A stretch of DNA of 64,000 bases, taken from Strigamia acuminata (lineage: Eukaryota; Arthropoda; Chilopoda; Geophilomorpha; Linotaeniidae). The DNA is taken from the NCBI GenBank assembly GCA_949358305.1, contig OX442314.1, positions 36,739,211-36,803,210 on the forward strand, written 5' to 3'. The position numbers were made by a program, and so were the translations under genes. The notes beneath the pieces are model-generated. The model saw only the letters and a program-made list of their open reading frames with translations. It was not told the origin of the DNA and did no database searches. Below, piece after piece: positions 11,668 to 22,434 of this stretch (the stretch's first letter is position 1; the number at the start of each line of letters is the position of its first letter).

Positions 11668-12310
11668 AAGATAAAAGAAAAACGTGCCAAAGACTCGCTT
11701 GTTTTTATCAATCTGAAGAAATGCGCCATTTGTTTACCTTGTACGGCCCAAATTCAGTTCTACTAGATGCAACGTATAAAACATGCAATTACGCAATACT
11801 ACTGTACTTTCTAGTGGTCAAAACAGATGTAAATTATCGCGTGGTGGCTATTATTATATCACAATACGAAACAACAGAGGCCTACAGAAGGTCTGAGCAT
11901 TATCAAGAAGTGGAATCCAGATGAAGAGCCAAAATATGCAATGGTGGATTTTGTACATGAGGAAATTAATTCCCCTTTGCATGCAGTATATCCAAGCATC
12001 AAAGTTTTCATCTGTACCTTCCACCAGGAACAAGCTTGGACAAGATGGTGCAATAAAAATGATCATCAATACAAGGACGAAACACTGCGCTCAGTTGCAA
12101 ATGTGTGTCATACACGTAACAAAACAATGTTTAATGTGGTAGGGGCAAACATGACTGCCAGTCGAATTAGTCGGATGTTTTCTGTAAGTATCGCAATTAT
12201 TTGTTTTTGCAATGATTTATTTAAATCATTTAAATCACAGATCCAAGAAAACAAGCTGTTTTTAACAGACGTGGCTGGATTACAGTATTTCCCGAACCTA
12301 TTGTATGTTT
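11668..12310 (+). pseudogene. ZSWIM-like MULE transposase fragment, copy 2
   Basis: This copy starts earlier than copy 1: LLDATYKTCNYAI carries the first catalytic Asp, followed by FLVVKTDVNYRVVAI, YAMVDFVHEEI (second Asp region) and ICTFHQEQAWTRW. Three frames are needed: shifts occur near 11720 and 11890. A probable exon end lies near 12185. It is about as close to copy 1 (9936-10316) as an older duplicate would be. The SWIM zinc finger expected in this family is not here. Confidence 0.72.
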
Positions 12311-12494
12311 GACGTTGCAAACCTTTCTTTTTAGGCTCAGAATACTGAAGACCGCCAACCAGAAAAATTAACAGCACGACAGTTGAGGCGTTTCAATAAC
12401 TAAAAGCGCAACAAACTAAAAAAAAAACGACAGCAAGTTGAAGAAATTAACAACAATAAGAATAATAAGAATGTCAATAATATAAATTCTTTTT

Positions 12495-13335
12495 ATTTAG
12501 GCGCTTGGACGCTGCTGTGCGATCCACTAGAGATAACAGCAATATCGCAGATATATTGGCAGAACTCAAAAGCTTTCGGACCGAAATGAGGTCCAAGTAG
12601 GCCAGTTTAGAAGTAGTGGCAAATTTAGAAGTGCACATCCTGACTCTTGAACAACGATTGCAAATCCGAAACACCTTAGGGAAATCATACCCAATGGTCC
12701 AATGAAAGAACAGTTGTACCAGAGTTTCCAAGCAGCGGTTTTGGCGGCACAGGTTACCCAGCGCGAAGTGGACTTGCACACAAACAAGTCGTTGAAACTA
12801 GCCGCATGGCGCATGGCGGCTGTCTTCGAACAGTTTCAAAGCGGCCAACTTTCAGACGAAGTTGTCAAATTACTGGGGACATCTTGGAAGCAATCCTTAT
12901 GCAAAACCTATGAAACATCATGGAAACGATGGTGTTATTGGGCACAGGGACAGAATCTAGACCCTTTTTGCCCCTCTCCAATAAATCTTGCTAATTTCTT
13001 GGGTTTTCTTAATTTATCAGGATTGGCCTACAGCTCCATTAATGGTCATCGCTCTTCCATTTCTTCAACCCTTTCTATTAACGGTTCCGAACCACTGGGT
13101 TCCCACCCACTTATCTGTAGAGTAATGAGAGCCATTAGATTGGCTAATCCGCCGAAACCCAGATATTCAGAACTCTGGCATGTAGGACCCGTTTTATTGT
13201 ACTTAAGAGGAATTACGTTATCTCTTTCTTCCCCCTTTCTATTAGTTAATCTGTAGACTGTAGGAATTTTGGCTTTATGTTTAGCCAGCAGATCGGCGAA
13301 CTTTTGTCTCCTTTCTTCGGATATCTCCTTTTTCA
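12495..13335 (+). pseudogene. DIRS-like tyrosine recombinase fragment
   Basis: The frame at 12702-13256 encodes a leading coiled region, then WKQSLCKTYETSWKRWCYWA, DPFCPSPINLANFLGFL, SSINGHRSSIS and SHPLICRVMRAI, the N-terminal core-binding domain of DIRS-type tyrosine recombinases. Directly after, in the same region (about 13255-13335), ILALCLASRSANF contains the first catalytic Arg environment. The catalytic half beyond that is missing, and stops at 12598 and 13254 break the frame. An antisense ORF at 13046-13336 is a shadow. Confidence 0.65.
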
Positions 13336-13866
13336 TTGCAACTCAAATACAGATGGCTAAGACTAAAACCTTGGGTAGAAGATATGATAAATACTACAAA
13401 TTATTCTCACTTTCCATATACTACCAAAGCCCTCAAACATAAGTTTCTATCATCTATTTTTATTTTTCCTAGTATAAGTACTTTGCATGCTTCAGTCCAA
13501 GGTTTAGAAATCTTACCTGGAATAAGCAATAACTTTCTACACGTTTTGGAAAAGAAGCTAAAAACCATGTCGGATGAAGATAAGATTTGCATACTCAGCT
13601 TTGATGAAATGTCACTTAAACTAAATTTAACCTACAACAGCAGAAAAGAAAAAGTGGATGGTTTTGAAAACTATGAAACTGAGTCCAATGATGAGAACAG
13701 CCTTGCTACCCATGCACTGGTTTTTATGATCAAGGGTATAAAGTCTCCATGGAAACAAGCTATTGCGTACATGTTTACATGTCAAGGTGCATCATTGCAT
13801 GAAGAGGCGGCGCAGTATTTAAAGGAAGATTACATGAATACATTATTTGACATTTACATTTTATAA
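13336..13866 (+). pseudogene. P-element (THAP9-like) transposase fragment
   Basis: An open frame of 176 codons encodes LPGISNNFLHVLEKKL, then ILSFDEMSLKLNLTYN with the first catalytic Asp of the RNase H-like fold, and THALVFMIKG...WKQAIAYMFTCQG. It is related to, but clearly diverged from, the transposase at 1578. The N-terminal THAP domain and everything after the first third of the catalytic core are absent. It starts exactly where the DIRS fragment ends, so one was probably inserted into or joined to the other. Confidence 0.75.
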
Positions 13867-13889
13867 TTTTCTAAATTTTTCTAGCCAAA

Positions 13890-14470
13890 TCGACAGTTTA
13901 TCTTACAAAATCCCACACGGAACCGGAATTAAGAAAACACACAGCATCAATACTGATATCGTTCACCATACTTGATGAGAATTAAAAGCACTCCTGTGCA
14001 AAGAAAAACACCACCATACACACATTAACACAGGTGAATGAATGACTTTATTCATCAAAAGATATGAAAAACAAGATACAGAACAAACCTATACACAAAC
14101 CTTAAAACAGAATAAATCTCTATAGATAATTGAATAGAACAAATCCCTATACAATTAATAGGATTAGGAAAATATTATAACAAATAGTACCAAATAATAA
14201 CAAATACTTTAGATATTTTTATACATTTGTTACACCAGTCCACTTCATTACCTGCTTTATGGGGTACCTACTACCTCACTCCAAAGTGATCACATTATAA
14301 ACATTTTTAAAGTTAGTGATTCTGTCAATGCAACGATCCAGATTTGTATTTTCCTAAATTCAATTGGCATTTTAAACATATTTGTTCAAACAATTGAGTT
14401 AAGTCCAGAGCATGAGATATGAAAGAAATTTGCAAAAGTGATGTCTAATATCAATCTGACAAACACCTCC
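13890..14470. other. No gene recognised
   Basis: AT-rich spacer. Apart from the 14220-14330 repeat already described, I see no coding frame, RNA gene or element end. Confidence 0.5.
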
Positions 14471-14639
14471 TTCAAGGCAACCAACCTGGAAGGACACAGT
14501 CTGCTGGAACCAGTACCCCGCTGTTCAAATCAGGAAAAAAATCGCCATCGGAAATTGCTTGGAAAGTAGAAACCACCCACCGGTATTTAGCCCGCATTAA
14601 TTCAACTGAGGGACAGCCCAAACAATGAGTAGATATTGC

Positions 14640-14995
14640 GGAGTCGCCAGAATGCCATATCAAACATATTTCAGTGTTATCAGCCGCCTTAGAGTCGGCA
14701 CAATGCCGCATAAAACAGCTAGAAGACAAGCAAATCCCGACCAATCCAGAAACCGTTCGGACATGTGGCATTTGTCCAGACCAGAGAGCGTATACGGCCC
14801 TACAGAACGGACATTGCCCAGACCAGACAAGTTTCTGGGTCCCGTCCTATGTCCGGGCTACTCAGCTTACACTGTACTTCATTTATCCAACAGTAAAAGA
14901 AAAACTAGGAATGCCAACAGATGAGAAAATTCATATGGTTCATGAAAAAAATTTGGCATTAATAGATGAAGATATTTATGATGAGTATATGGGAG
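14640..14995 (+). pseudogene. Coiled-coil/RING-like remnant
   Basis: The frame at 14674 encodes LSAALESAQCRIKQLEDKQ, a short coiled coil, then CGICPDQRAYTALQNGH, which has the C-x2-C and GH spacing of a RING finger start but loses the following Cys pairs. It then continues as MPTDEKIHMVHEKN...IDEDIYDEY. This last segment recurs at 38728-38815. I see no intact protein; the RING reading is tentative. Confidence 0.35.
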
Positions 14996-15002
14996 AGAGA
15001 AT

Positions 15003-15160
15003 TCTTTTCGACCTGGATTCCTTTCGACTGAGATCCTTTCGACTCAAGGTGAAGTGGCCTTCCTTTCGACTGGGATTCTATTCGACTGGGATTCTTTGCG
15101 ACCAGGATTCATCTCGACCAGGAATTTTTTCAACCGGATTTTTTTCGACTTGGTCGAAAT
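15003..15160 (+). repeat. Tandem array of about 16-bp TTCGACTGGGATTC units
   Basis: About nine degenerate copies of a unit near TTTCGACTGGGATTCC stand in a row, with spacing mostly 15-18 bp and one longer gap. No other copy was found in the window. Confidence 0.75.
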
Positions 15161-15576
15161 TTAGGTTGTTTATTTTTTGTTTTATTGTATTTGTTTATTT
15201 GAAGTTAAATGCTGAAGGAGTGTATGACTGGATCCTCTCCTCTGAGACCAGTTACAGGTAATACAGTGACTAAAATAACTGCATGATGAAATTGCCGTGT
15301 ATCTAACTAAATTAGCACTACCCGCTTTTACAAAAGGTAAGTTGCAATTAGATGCACTTTATGTAGAGGAAACCAAAAAAATTGCGAATGTTAGAATTAA
15401 TTTGTACCCCCCAATTATGAAGGAATTGGATGCGAAACACAATCACTTCCTGTTAAATTCATATTTTCTTACAAATTATTTTGAATTCCTTGCAAAAATG
15501 AAAAATGAATATAAAGTAGTGGATTGGAAGAGTAAACAACAAAATCTGCATCAATTAAGTGATTGACAACAATAAT

Positions 15577-16265
15577 TTAAAGGTGTTGGAAATAGCAAAT
15601 TCGAATGTGTGCACCATTAAAAATAGAATACCAAAAAGAAAAATGTATTTTTCTCAACCTTTCTTAGGAAAATAAGGATTACTCTGGATTAAATTTATAT
15701 AACCAGCACAAATATTTAGAATCTTCAAAAAATATAAATGCCACAATCATGGAGGAATGCGAGCTAACAATACAATAAAAGATTTATGCAACATTCATAA
15801 AAGAAAGGAATGTGGGCGAACAATACAATGAGAATTGTAAATGCCACATACATGAAAGAAAGGAATGTGCAGGCTTACAATACATTAGAAAATGTAAATG
15901 CCACACTCATGAAAGAAAGGAATGTGTAGGCTTACAATACATTAAAAAATGTAAATGCCACACTCATGAAAGAAAGGAATGTGCAGGCTTACAATACATT
16001 AAAAAATGTAAATGCCACACTCATGAAAGAAAGGAATGTGCAGGCTTACAATACATTAAAAAATGTAAATGCCACACTCATGAAAGAAAGGAATGTGCAG
16101 GCTTACAATACATTAAAAAATGTAAATGCCACACTCAGGAAGTTATGTTACAATGCAACTCAAAAATGTGAAAGATCTTTTCAAATGACCAGAGCTCTCT
16201 TCTGGTTTCACCGAGACAAGTAATGTGCTCAGTTTATCCAGGGGTGACCACGTGGAGGTAGAGAG
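15577..16265 (+). repeat. Dispersed repeat with a 57-bp minisatellite core
   Basis: The core (about 15800-16140) has about five near-identical 57-bp units. Since 57 is a multiple of three, it forms an open frame with a 19-residue Cys/His-rich period (KCKCHTHERKECAGLQYIK). I regard that ORF as a by-product of the repeat. The same flanks occur at 47298-47800 around a shorter array: left flank AAAGGTGTTGGAAATAG; right flank CCAGAGCTCTCTTCTGG through GGTAGAGAGTTGGATTTT. The whole block is therefore one repeat family. Confidence 0.75.
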
Positions 16266-17000
16266 TTGGATTTTACACCCCCGTAACAAATCTATTTATG
16301 GCTTTGAACAATTATATGCACCGTCTTTAGTTGCTATGTGACGTTTCAGCACCCAATCACATCCTCCTTACGTGACTTAGGATATGGCAAATTAAAGATT
16401 TTTTTTCTTCTATTTTTTAGTTTACATGGATTCAGTTTTCTAACAAACGTAAAAACCAGAATTTTCTTTTCTGAAAATAAAACTGCGAAAAATAATATAC
16501 GTACCAATTCGGACAAACGGAATTTTGTTTCTTTGTTTGGTGTGGTTGGCGTAAAACGGGCGTGACTAAAATATCAATTTTCCGGTTGATGTGGTACAAA
16601 AGACTGAAAAAAAATACGGAAATTAATCATAAAGTCATGTACTTTTTTTTAAATTACATAAAAGCTGCAGATTTGTCAAACAAAGAAATTTATAAAAAAA
16701 ATAATAAAAACATACATTTCGGATGGCTGTAATAAACACTTAAATACAAAGAAATAAATACATAAATAAATAACCATGAAATGTTTAAAACTAATTTAAG
16801 GTTACGGTAGAAGTGTGTTTGATCAGAGACCTACACTGTAGTTTGATCAAAGGATGAAAACTTACCTCGTTTTGTTGGACCAAAAGATTATGCTGTTTGT
16901 TTTAAAGGGAAAAAATACACTGAAGTTGGATAAACGATCGATAGAAACGACAAATTCAAAGAAATATTTAAGATAAATCGACGACACGACGGGACAAATA
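16266..17000. other. No gene recognised
   Basis: AT-rich sequence with several homopolymer runs. Short ORFs on both strands have no domain character. Confidence 0.5.
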
Positions 17001-17047
17001 AAACCTTCTGCTTCGACGTGGCTTGGATCAACGTGGCTGCTTTCCGT

Positions 17048-17250
17048 GCTACGGGATATACAAGACACAAATCATGGGCATTGTTCTCGACAGAACGAAT
17101 CTTTAAGGTTAACTACGTACGGAAGCTCAGAGGGATAATTCCTACAGTTGCCGCCAGATTTGCAGCAATAATAAGAATCAGCGAACAGACATTTTATATG
17201 AAATAACAAGTGTTTTTTTCTTTTGTATTGGTAATTTTTGATAATAAACC
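17048..17250. repeat. Dispersed repeat, copy 1 (partner 49225-49435)
   Basis: About 200 bp are shared in the same orientation with 49225-49435, including ATATACAAGACA, GTTCTCGACAGAACGAATC and CAGTTGCCGCCAGATTTGCAG. Identity is high with scattered substitutions. It may be part of an LTR or MITE; no terminal repeats were defined. Confidence 0.65.
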
Positions 17251-17811
17251 CAATTATAAGTACCAAACTTATCTACTTTTGCATAAATTAATTTTTTTAT
17301 ATTTGATATATTTATTTATTTATTTACGGAAACACACTCCAATGGAGTAATAACAGGGAAGTAGAATTAAACAATGTTTCGTATTTATGCAATATAAGCA
17401 ATTAAATTAAAAAGCATATTGCATGCTTTCCTATCCGATCCAGCAGCGCCAAACCTCATTTTCTTTGGGTAGTTTCCCTTGAACTTTCCTTACAAACTAT
17501 GAGAATTTAGTGATTTCAACTGTTTTTTATCTTTTAATTTCTAATGTTTAGAATATTTGACAATTTCTTAAGCGTTTGGCTGTGTTGGGTTGTTTGACCA
17601 ATAACCAAAGAACAACCACATTTTTTTTTCATTCTTTTATTTTTATGAAAAGCCAAAGCGTAACACAATAATAACTAGTTGAAAACCAGTCAATAATCAC
17701 AAGAAAAATTAATCAGAAATTAAAAGGAATACAAATGGCACAAATTGAAACATTCTAATTAAATCACACAAAAATTAAACAAAATTCATTACGTTTTTGA
17801 ACAGTAACATT
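17251..17811. other. Intergenic, 3' side of the ARIH2-like gene
   Basis: No ORF. 17265-17297 (AAACTTATCTACTTTTGC) recurs at 54692-54720, next to the second ARIH2 fragment. On the minus strand an AATAAA (plus coordinates 17636-17641) lies about 170 bp after the ARIH2-like stop codon and could serve as its polyadenylation signal. Confidence 0.4.
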
Positions 17812-19365
17812 CTAATTTTCGTCTCCAAATTCCTCCAACAAAGTAGCCCGACTACGCTCGCAAGCAGCCATGAGACTAACCACACCTCCTCTCCCCGTAG
17901 TCTCAACATTCTCAATCTCCCACGACAACTTCTCAATCGCAGACTCAAGTTGCGCTTGCTGATATTGAAACAACTCTTTCTTCTTCCCATCCTCCATAAA
18001 ATAAGCCAACGAATAAGTGTACTGCATCGTGTAACGACACTTAGCGAGCACCGCAGCCGCATCAAACAAATACTGCCAGTCAATCCACGTCCCTTCCTTA
18101 TTCATCACCTTCTGTTCGATTCTCTGTCTCACTTTCTCCAACGCCTCGTGCTCCAAACGCAGACTCTTCGCGTGATTCGACCACCTGTCGAAATAAAACA
18201 GATATTTCGCCGTAATAACTCTCGCCTCGTGCTCCGACTCGACCGTTTTCGTCGGATTAGCTTCGCGTTTTGGGCAATCTTTGGTGGCATTCCCCGAATC
18301 CGCATCGCATTTTGCGAGCCACTTTTTCATGGTTGCGCAGTCCGTCGGCGCGTGGTAATCCGACCCGCAGTTGAAGCAGAAAGAACTGTCGCATTCGTTG
18401 CAGGTGACGCGCTTGCTCTTCGGTTGTTCAGCGCGAATCACCACGCGATAGTTGGGCTCCGGATGGGAACTGACACAATCACGCACGAGGATCTTGCAAT
18501 CCGTGTGCATGCATTCGGTTTCGGCCGAAACGCCTCGGCCGAGTTGCATTTCGAAGTGGGCGAGACAGCACGAGATGCAAAACGAATGTCCGCACTGCAA
18601 GCGTGGGAATTCGGGTGCCGCGAACGGTTCGAAGCACACCCGATGCTCGTCGGGCGTCAATACGATTCGGGAATCGATTAATAAATTGTGCATATCTTTG
18701 GCGACATCTCCGACGGCCCATTTGCGATAGTTGGGCTCCGGACGGGAACTGACACAATCCCGCAACGCGAATTGTTTGTATATTTTTCGGAGATTCGATT
18801 TTCGCAAAATGTCCAACCCGAAATCTTCGGGCACGAGAATCTTGCAATCCGTGTGCATGCATCCGGTTTCGGTTTCGGTCGAAACGCCTTGGCCGAGCTG
18901 CATTTCGAAGTGGGCGATGCAGCACGAGATGCAAAACGAACGTCCGCACTGCAAGCGTGATAATTCGGGTGCCGCGAACGGTTCGAAGCTCACCGGACAC
19001 TCGTCGGGCGTCGATACGAGCGAATTGGGTTTCGTGGGTGAAGGTTTGATTCGGGAATCGATTAGTAAAGTGTCTATATCTTTGGCGACATCTCCGACGG
19101 CCCATTTGCGATTGCGGAGTTGAAACTTGGCGATGGGCGACGCGACGTGGATTTTCGCAGCAAACGCCTCGGCGCAGTCGTTCAGTAATTTCTCCACTTT
19201 GTCAGTCGATAGACACTCTAATTCACAATTCTCGGAATCCACTACCTTGTTTTTCGCATTCACTTTCATTTCGCATTCGTTCACACTCTTGTTGTAATAA
19301 TCGTCATCCACACCGTACTCGTCGTCGGATTGCATTTCAAAGCCCCATTCATCGTTTGAACACAT
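17812..19365 (-). CDS. ARIH2-like (Ariadne-2) RBR protein lacking the catalytic Rcat domain
   Basis: A 517-codon intronless ORF from the ATG at 19363-19365. Order: acidic N-terminus (1-60); a UBA-like region ending NRKWAVGDVAKD (about 65-115); RING1 copy a (about 118-165; CPVSFEPF, CGRSFC), which has lost its second Cys and its His; a repeat of the WAVGDVAKD segment and RING1 copy b (about 215-290; CFEPF, CGHSFC, His kept); IBR (about 305-355; CNECDSSFCFNCG, YHAPTDCATMKKWL); then TKDCPK joined straight to EANPTK and the Ariadne domain (about 370-517; YFDRWSNHAKSL, GTWIDWQYLFDAA, CRYTMQYTYSLAYFMEDG). In ARIH2 the RING2/Rcat domain with the thioester-forming Cys lies between TKDCPKC and ENPN; here it is gone. 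ARIH2 ubiquitinates substrates with neddylated CUL5-RBX2. This protein should bind partners but not transfer ubiquitin. The lack of introns suggests a retrocopy, yet the frame is fully open. Confidence 0.9.
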   Translation of the reverse strand: MCSNDEWGFEMQSDDEYGVDDDYYNKSVNECEMKVNAKNKVVDSENCELECLSTDKVEKLLNDCAEAFAAKIHVASPIAKFQLRNRKWAVGDVAKDIDTLLIDSRIKPSPTKPNSLVSTPDECPVSFEPFAAPELSRLQCGRSFCISCCIAHFEMQLGQGVSTETETGCMHTDCKILVPEDFGLDILRKSNLRKIYKQFALRDCVSSRPEPNYRKWAVGDVAKDMHNLLIDSRIVLTPDEHRVCFEPFAAPEFPRLQCGHSFCISCCLAHFEMQLGRGVSAETECMHTDCKILVRDCVSSHPEPNYRVVIRAEQPKSKRVTCNECDSSFCFNCGSDYHAPTDCATMKKWLAKCDADSGNATKDCPKREANPTKTVESEHEARVITAKYLFYFDRWSNHAKSLRLEHEALEKVRQRIEQKVMNKEGTWIDWQYLFDAAAVLAKCRYTMQYTYSLAYFMEDGKKKELFQYQQAQLESAIEKLSWEIENVETTGRGGVVSLMAACERSRATLLEEFGDEN

Positions 19366-19450
19366 TCTTCGATTATTGATTATTGAGTTGATTGAATTGT
19401 CAATCGACGTTGAAGCAAATGAGCTGAATAATGATTGTTAATATCTTTGG

Positions 19451-19460
19451 TGGTTTTATA
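19451..19460 (-). promoter_or_regulatory. Candidate TATA box of the ARIH2-like gene
   Basis: TATAAAACCA on the minus strand, about 90 bp upstream of the ATG. Position and sequence suit a TATA promoter, but no start site can be verified. Confidence 0.3.
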
Positions 19461-19465
19461 CGTCG

Positions 19466-20188
19466 GAATTTAGTTTTATAACGTTGTACTGACGTGATCA
19501 TTAATTTAACGGGAGATTAAACACTTAACATTACGCAGATTAGATTAATAATTGCAATTTCAAAGGTAAAAGTTGAATATGTTAAATAAATGTTGATGCA
19601 GAACGACGTCTTTCTCCGCACTAGGCGATAAATTAAAAGAAGAAACTGTGAAACAAATTTTTGGAAATCAAAGTAAAAACATAATTTGCGGTGTGGAGAC
19701 GTTGCGATCGAATTAACGACGTAAAAAGATGGGCCTAATAAAGGTATTAGCGGGTAGTATTTGAAAGACAATTTTTGATGATTTATTGGTATTCTATTTG
19801 TAAGATCATCAATTTTATAAATGTGCCATACCGGCGTTGTTCATTTCAAAAGTACAATGTGCAGTGTTGTTTATTTCAAAACTAAATTAAATTTATTTAT
19901 AGGTCTAATGCTGTTAGATAATTGGAAATTGAATTCGAAATCAAAGAATAAGTGCTATTTTATAAGTCAAAAATCACATGTTTTATGATTTATCTTTAGG
20001 CTTAATGTGCCAAAAAGTTTGATCCATGTTATCTGTCATGGAAATCAAACTTCCAGTAATGAAGTCCGAAAGAAAAAAAAAAAACAGAAATCGGAAAGAA
20101 AATCGGAGCTCGCATATTTGGTCGCGATTTATAACCTAAATCAAAAAATTCATTTTTTAGACCACGAGTGAATGTGATTTTCAAACTA
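19466..20188. other. No gene recognised
   Basis: AT-rich spacer upstream of the ARIH2-like gene. No supported ORF or repeat. Confidence 0.5.
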
Positions 20189-20581
20189 CCGTATATCTTC
20201 GGGTATAATACGACCCTGCGTATAATACGATCCCCCCATTTTAAGGCGTCATTTTTGTAATAAATGGTGTATGCACGAATAATACGAATTAGTAATTGCC
20301 TACCACAACAATGCGAAATGACAAAAGAAAAGTTTATTTATTTAAAAGAAAATGTTAGATTGTTGATTTTATAACCATAACAGCACATAAATATATAGAA
20401 ATATGTACATTATATGTCCATAATACGTACGTTTTGTGTCTATAATATGTACACAATACGTAACGTCCGTAATACGTACGTTAAAATTTTTTTTTTTGAT
20501 TATGCGCGTATAGTACGACCCCCCCAATTAGAGGTGCTAAATTCGTAATAAATTTCTCGTATTATACCCGAAGATATACGG
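20189..20581. mobile_element. 393-bp MITE with 25-bp TIRs and TA target site
   Basis: CCGTATATCTTCGGGTATAA... at the left end is matched in inverted form at the right end for about 25 bp, and both ends are flanked by TA (20187-20188 and 20582-20583). This fits a Tc1/mariner or pogo-type non-autonomous element. The interior has no ORF but repeats an AATACGTACGT-like motif several times (about 20410-20480). Confidence 0.85.
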
Positions 20582-20735
20582 TATACCATCATTTATATTT
20601 TTATTCAACACAGGATGTTACTTCTGAACCACAATCTAGATTTCATTCTACACCATCTTATAGGAAAACAACTTCTGTCAGTATATCTTCAAGAAAAATT
20701 AATTTTGTTATAAAATTTTTATTATTTTCTTACAG

Positions 20736-21690
20736 GAAAATGATGACTACAACTTAGGAGAAATCCTAAAAAATGATGCTTTAACTAGTCGCCTCCTCTC
20801 CGAGTTTGCTTCAACAAAGTCACTGAAAACTAAATCAAGGCAGTTTTTGATCAGAAAATGCTCATCATATTTGATTGAAAACTCAGTGTAAGTTAAATTT
20901 GTTTTGCTTAAGATATCAAATATTATTTTAAAAAATTGCATTATAGAGATGGGTATCCATCAACTGCCAGCAAGATGAAAATGGCAGCAAAAATCATCCA
21001 GTTGTTTACCTACCTAAAAGACCTTGATTTGATAGAAAATGGGAAAAATGGATGGGTATGATTTTGTTTAATAATTATAAAACCAAGTAACATCATATTT
21101 GTTTTTAAACAGGAACACATCTATGACCCTAGGACTGAATCGGGTTGGCTGGCTAGCTGCTTAAAAAACAAGAACAGGGGATTAAGGCCTAGAAAAAGAA
21201 AAATTCCGGAGGTAGAATCTCAGGCCACCCCTGTTGCAATTGTAGAACCTGTAGATGATCAATCTAGAGGTTCTGTAATTAATGAAGAAGAACTTTCAGG
21301 AGTGGAAATGGAGGCATTTCTTCTCATCACCAAGCCAACTAATGCCTCCATTTCCACTCTTGAAAAGTTCAAGAACTTCACAAGAGCTACCTTCAGCGAA
21401 AGGAGACACTGGATTATGACCAGTGCTCCTACGTTTGATGCTGTTACAGAGAAGTATCCACGATTTCTGGATACAGAGGGACTTGTAAGTAATTACTAGT
21501 ACACATATTTTAATTTGTCCACTCAACTAAATATCGTTTTCTCATTTCTTTAGATCGATTTAGAATTTCAAATGTTGGTTGGAGAGGAATGCAACAAACG
21601 ATTTTTGGACATGTGGGATACCTCATTTGTCCAAAAAATTGTCACAGTTGCAAAAATGCAGATGAAAACAGAACTATACTCTGGCCATGT
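20736..21690 (+). CDS. Four exons of a conserved protein of unknown function (partial)
   Basis: Exons 20736-20887, 20947-21055, 21113-21484 and 21554-21690 each end in GT and start after AG, and the codon phases match across every junction (2, 0, 0, then 2 at the last donor). The protein has NDALTSRLLSEF, PSTASKMKMAAKIIQLFTYL, RTESGWLASCLKN, RPRKRK (basic), then EKYPRFLDTEGLIDLEFQML and KRFLDMWDTSF. The RFLDT-GLI-DFxxMxG...FLxxW pattern is familiar from uncharacterised vertebrate and invertebrate proteins. Neither the first exon nor the last was found, and an unrelated sequence begins soon after 21691. No stop or shift lies inside the exons. Confidence 0.6.
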
Positions 21691-21827
21691 GTAAGTTTGG
21701 CCTAAATCCGAGCCTCATGACTCACTCTGTGCTGCCACCAGGGAAAATAGTTCAGAGTTTATTGCTTGCTTCTTCCAGAAACCAAAACAATTTTGAAATT
21801 TATTATTGATTGTTAAGTCTAAACAAA

Positions 21828-22434
21828 ATGGATACCAGTAACTCCGGCAGTTGTTCTTCTCCAGATCTGCTTTCGTTTGTAGAAAATAGCGCTACTAAAA
21901 TTAGGAAAGAAGGACATAGAAGTTGTGGCCGTTCTCCACAAATCATAGTGTCTGAATTCAATTCGATCAGCTGATCACTTGATCAGCTGACCGATTGTTA
22001 TAAATATCGCGTCGTGTCGATATTCCGGTACTTCGCGACCGACTACGAACAGGACCACAAGTCTGATTATTTTTCACATCTATTATTTCTGACCGTGCTC
22101 GCTCTAACTCCTATCCTTTTATTCACCCGGTGATATCCAAAGCCCCATTTTGGCCATTGAATTAACCGGTTTACTTAGATTTATTTCGATAATTCACACA
22201 TTCGATATTGGAATCGAGTCACCACATTTTTTACAACGGAATTGGGATTTTCTAGTGACCGACACCCTCGTTGAAGGTCATCATTATCAAGGAATTCCGC
22301 GAACCTGCGTACGCGTGTTTTGACGCACGCATTGTTTTGTAGCAACATTGTTACAAACTGTTGCTATTTTGGACAAAATTTGTTGTTATTTTGGGCAAAA
22401 TTTGCTTCAATTTTGAGCAAGATTTGGTGCGGTT
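21828..22434 (+). other. Short ORF and possible LTR remnant
   Basis: An ATG at 21828 opens about 48 codons (MDTSNSGSCSSPDLLSF...). From about 21950 the base composition becomes less AT-rich. The stretch holds TGATCAGCTGATC-like palindromes, a TATAAATAT at 22000-22008 and many short GC-rich patches to about 22320, which resembles an LTR. No second copy is present, so this stays a suspicion. The rest (22320-22434) repeats GTTGCTATTTTGG-like phrases. Confidence 0.25.

Noticed and set aside
13046-13336. Minus-strand ORF of 96 codons over the DIRS fragment
   Set aside because: The plus strand shows clear tyrosine recombinase motifs; the minus frame has none.
15800-16140. CRISPR array in the 57-bp repeats
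   Set aside because: No unique spacers; units are contiguous and the DNA is eukaryotic.
17797-19123. Plus-strand ORFs of 80-294 codons over the ARIH2-like gene
   Set aside because: Shadows of the minus-strand gene; Arg/Leu-rich with no domains.
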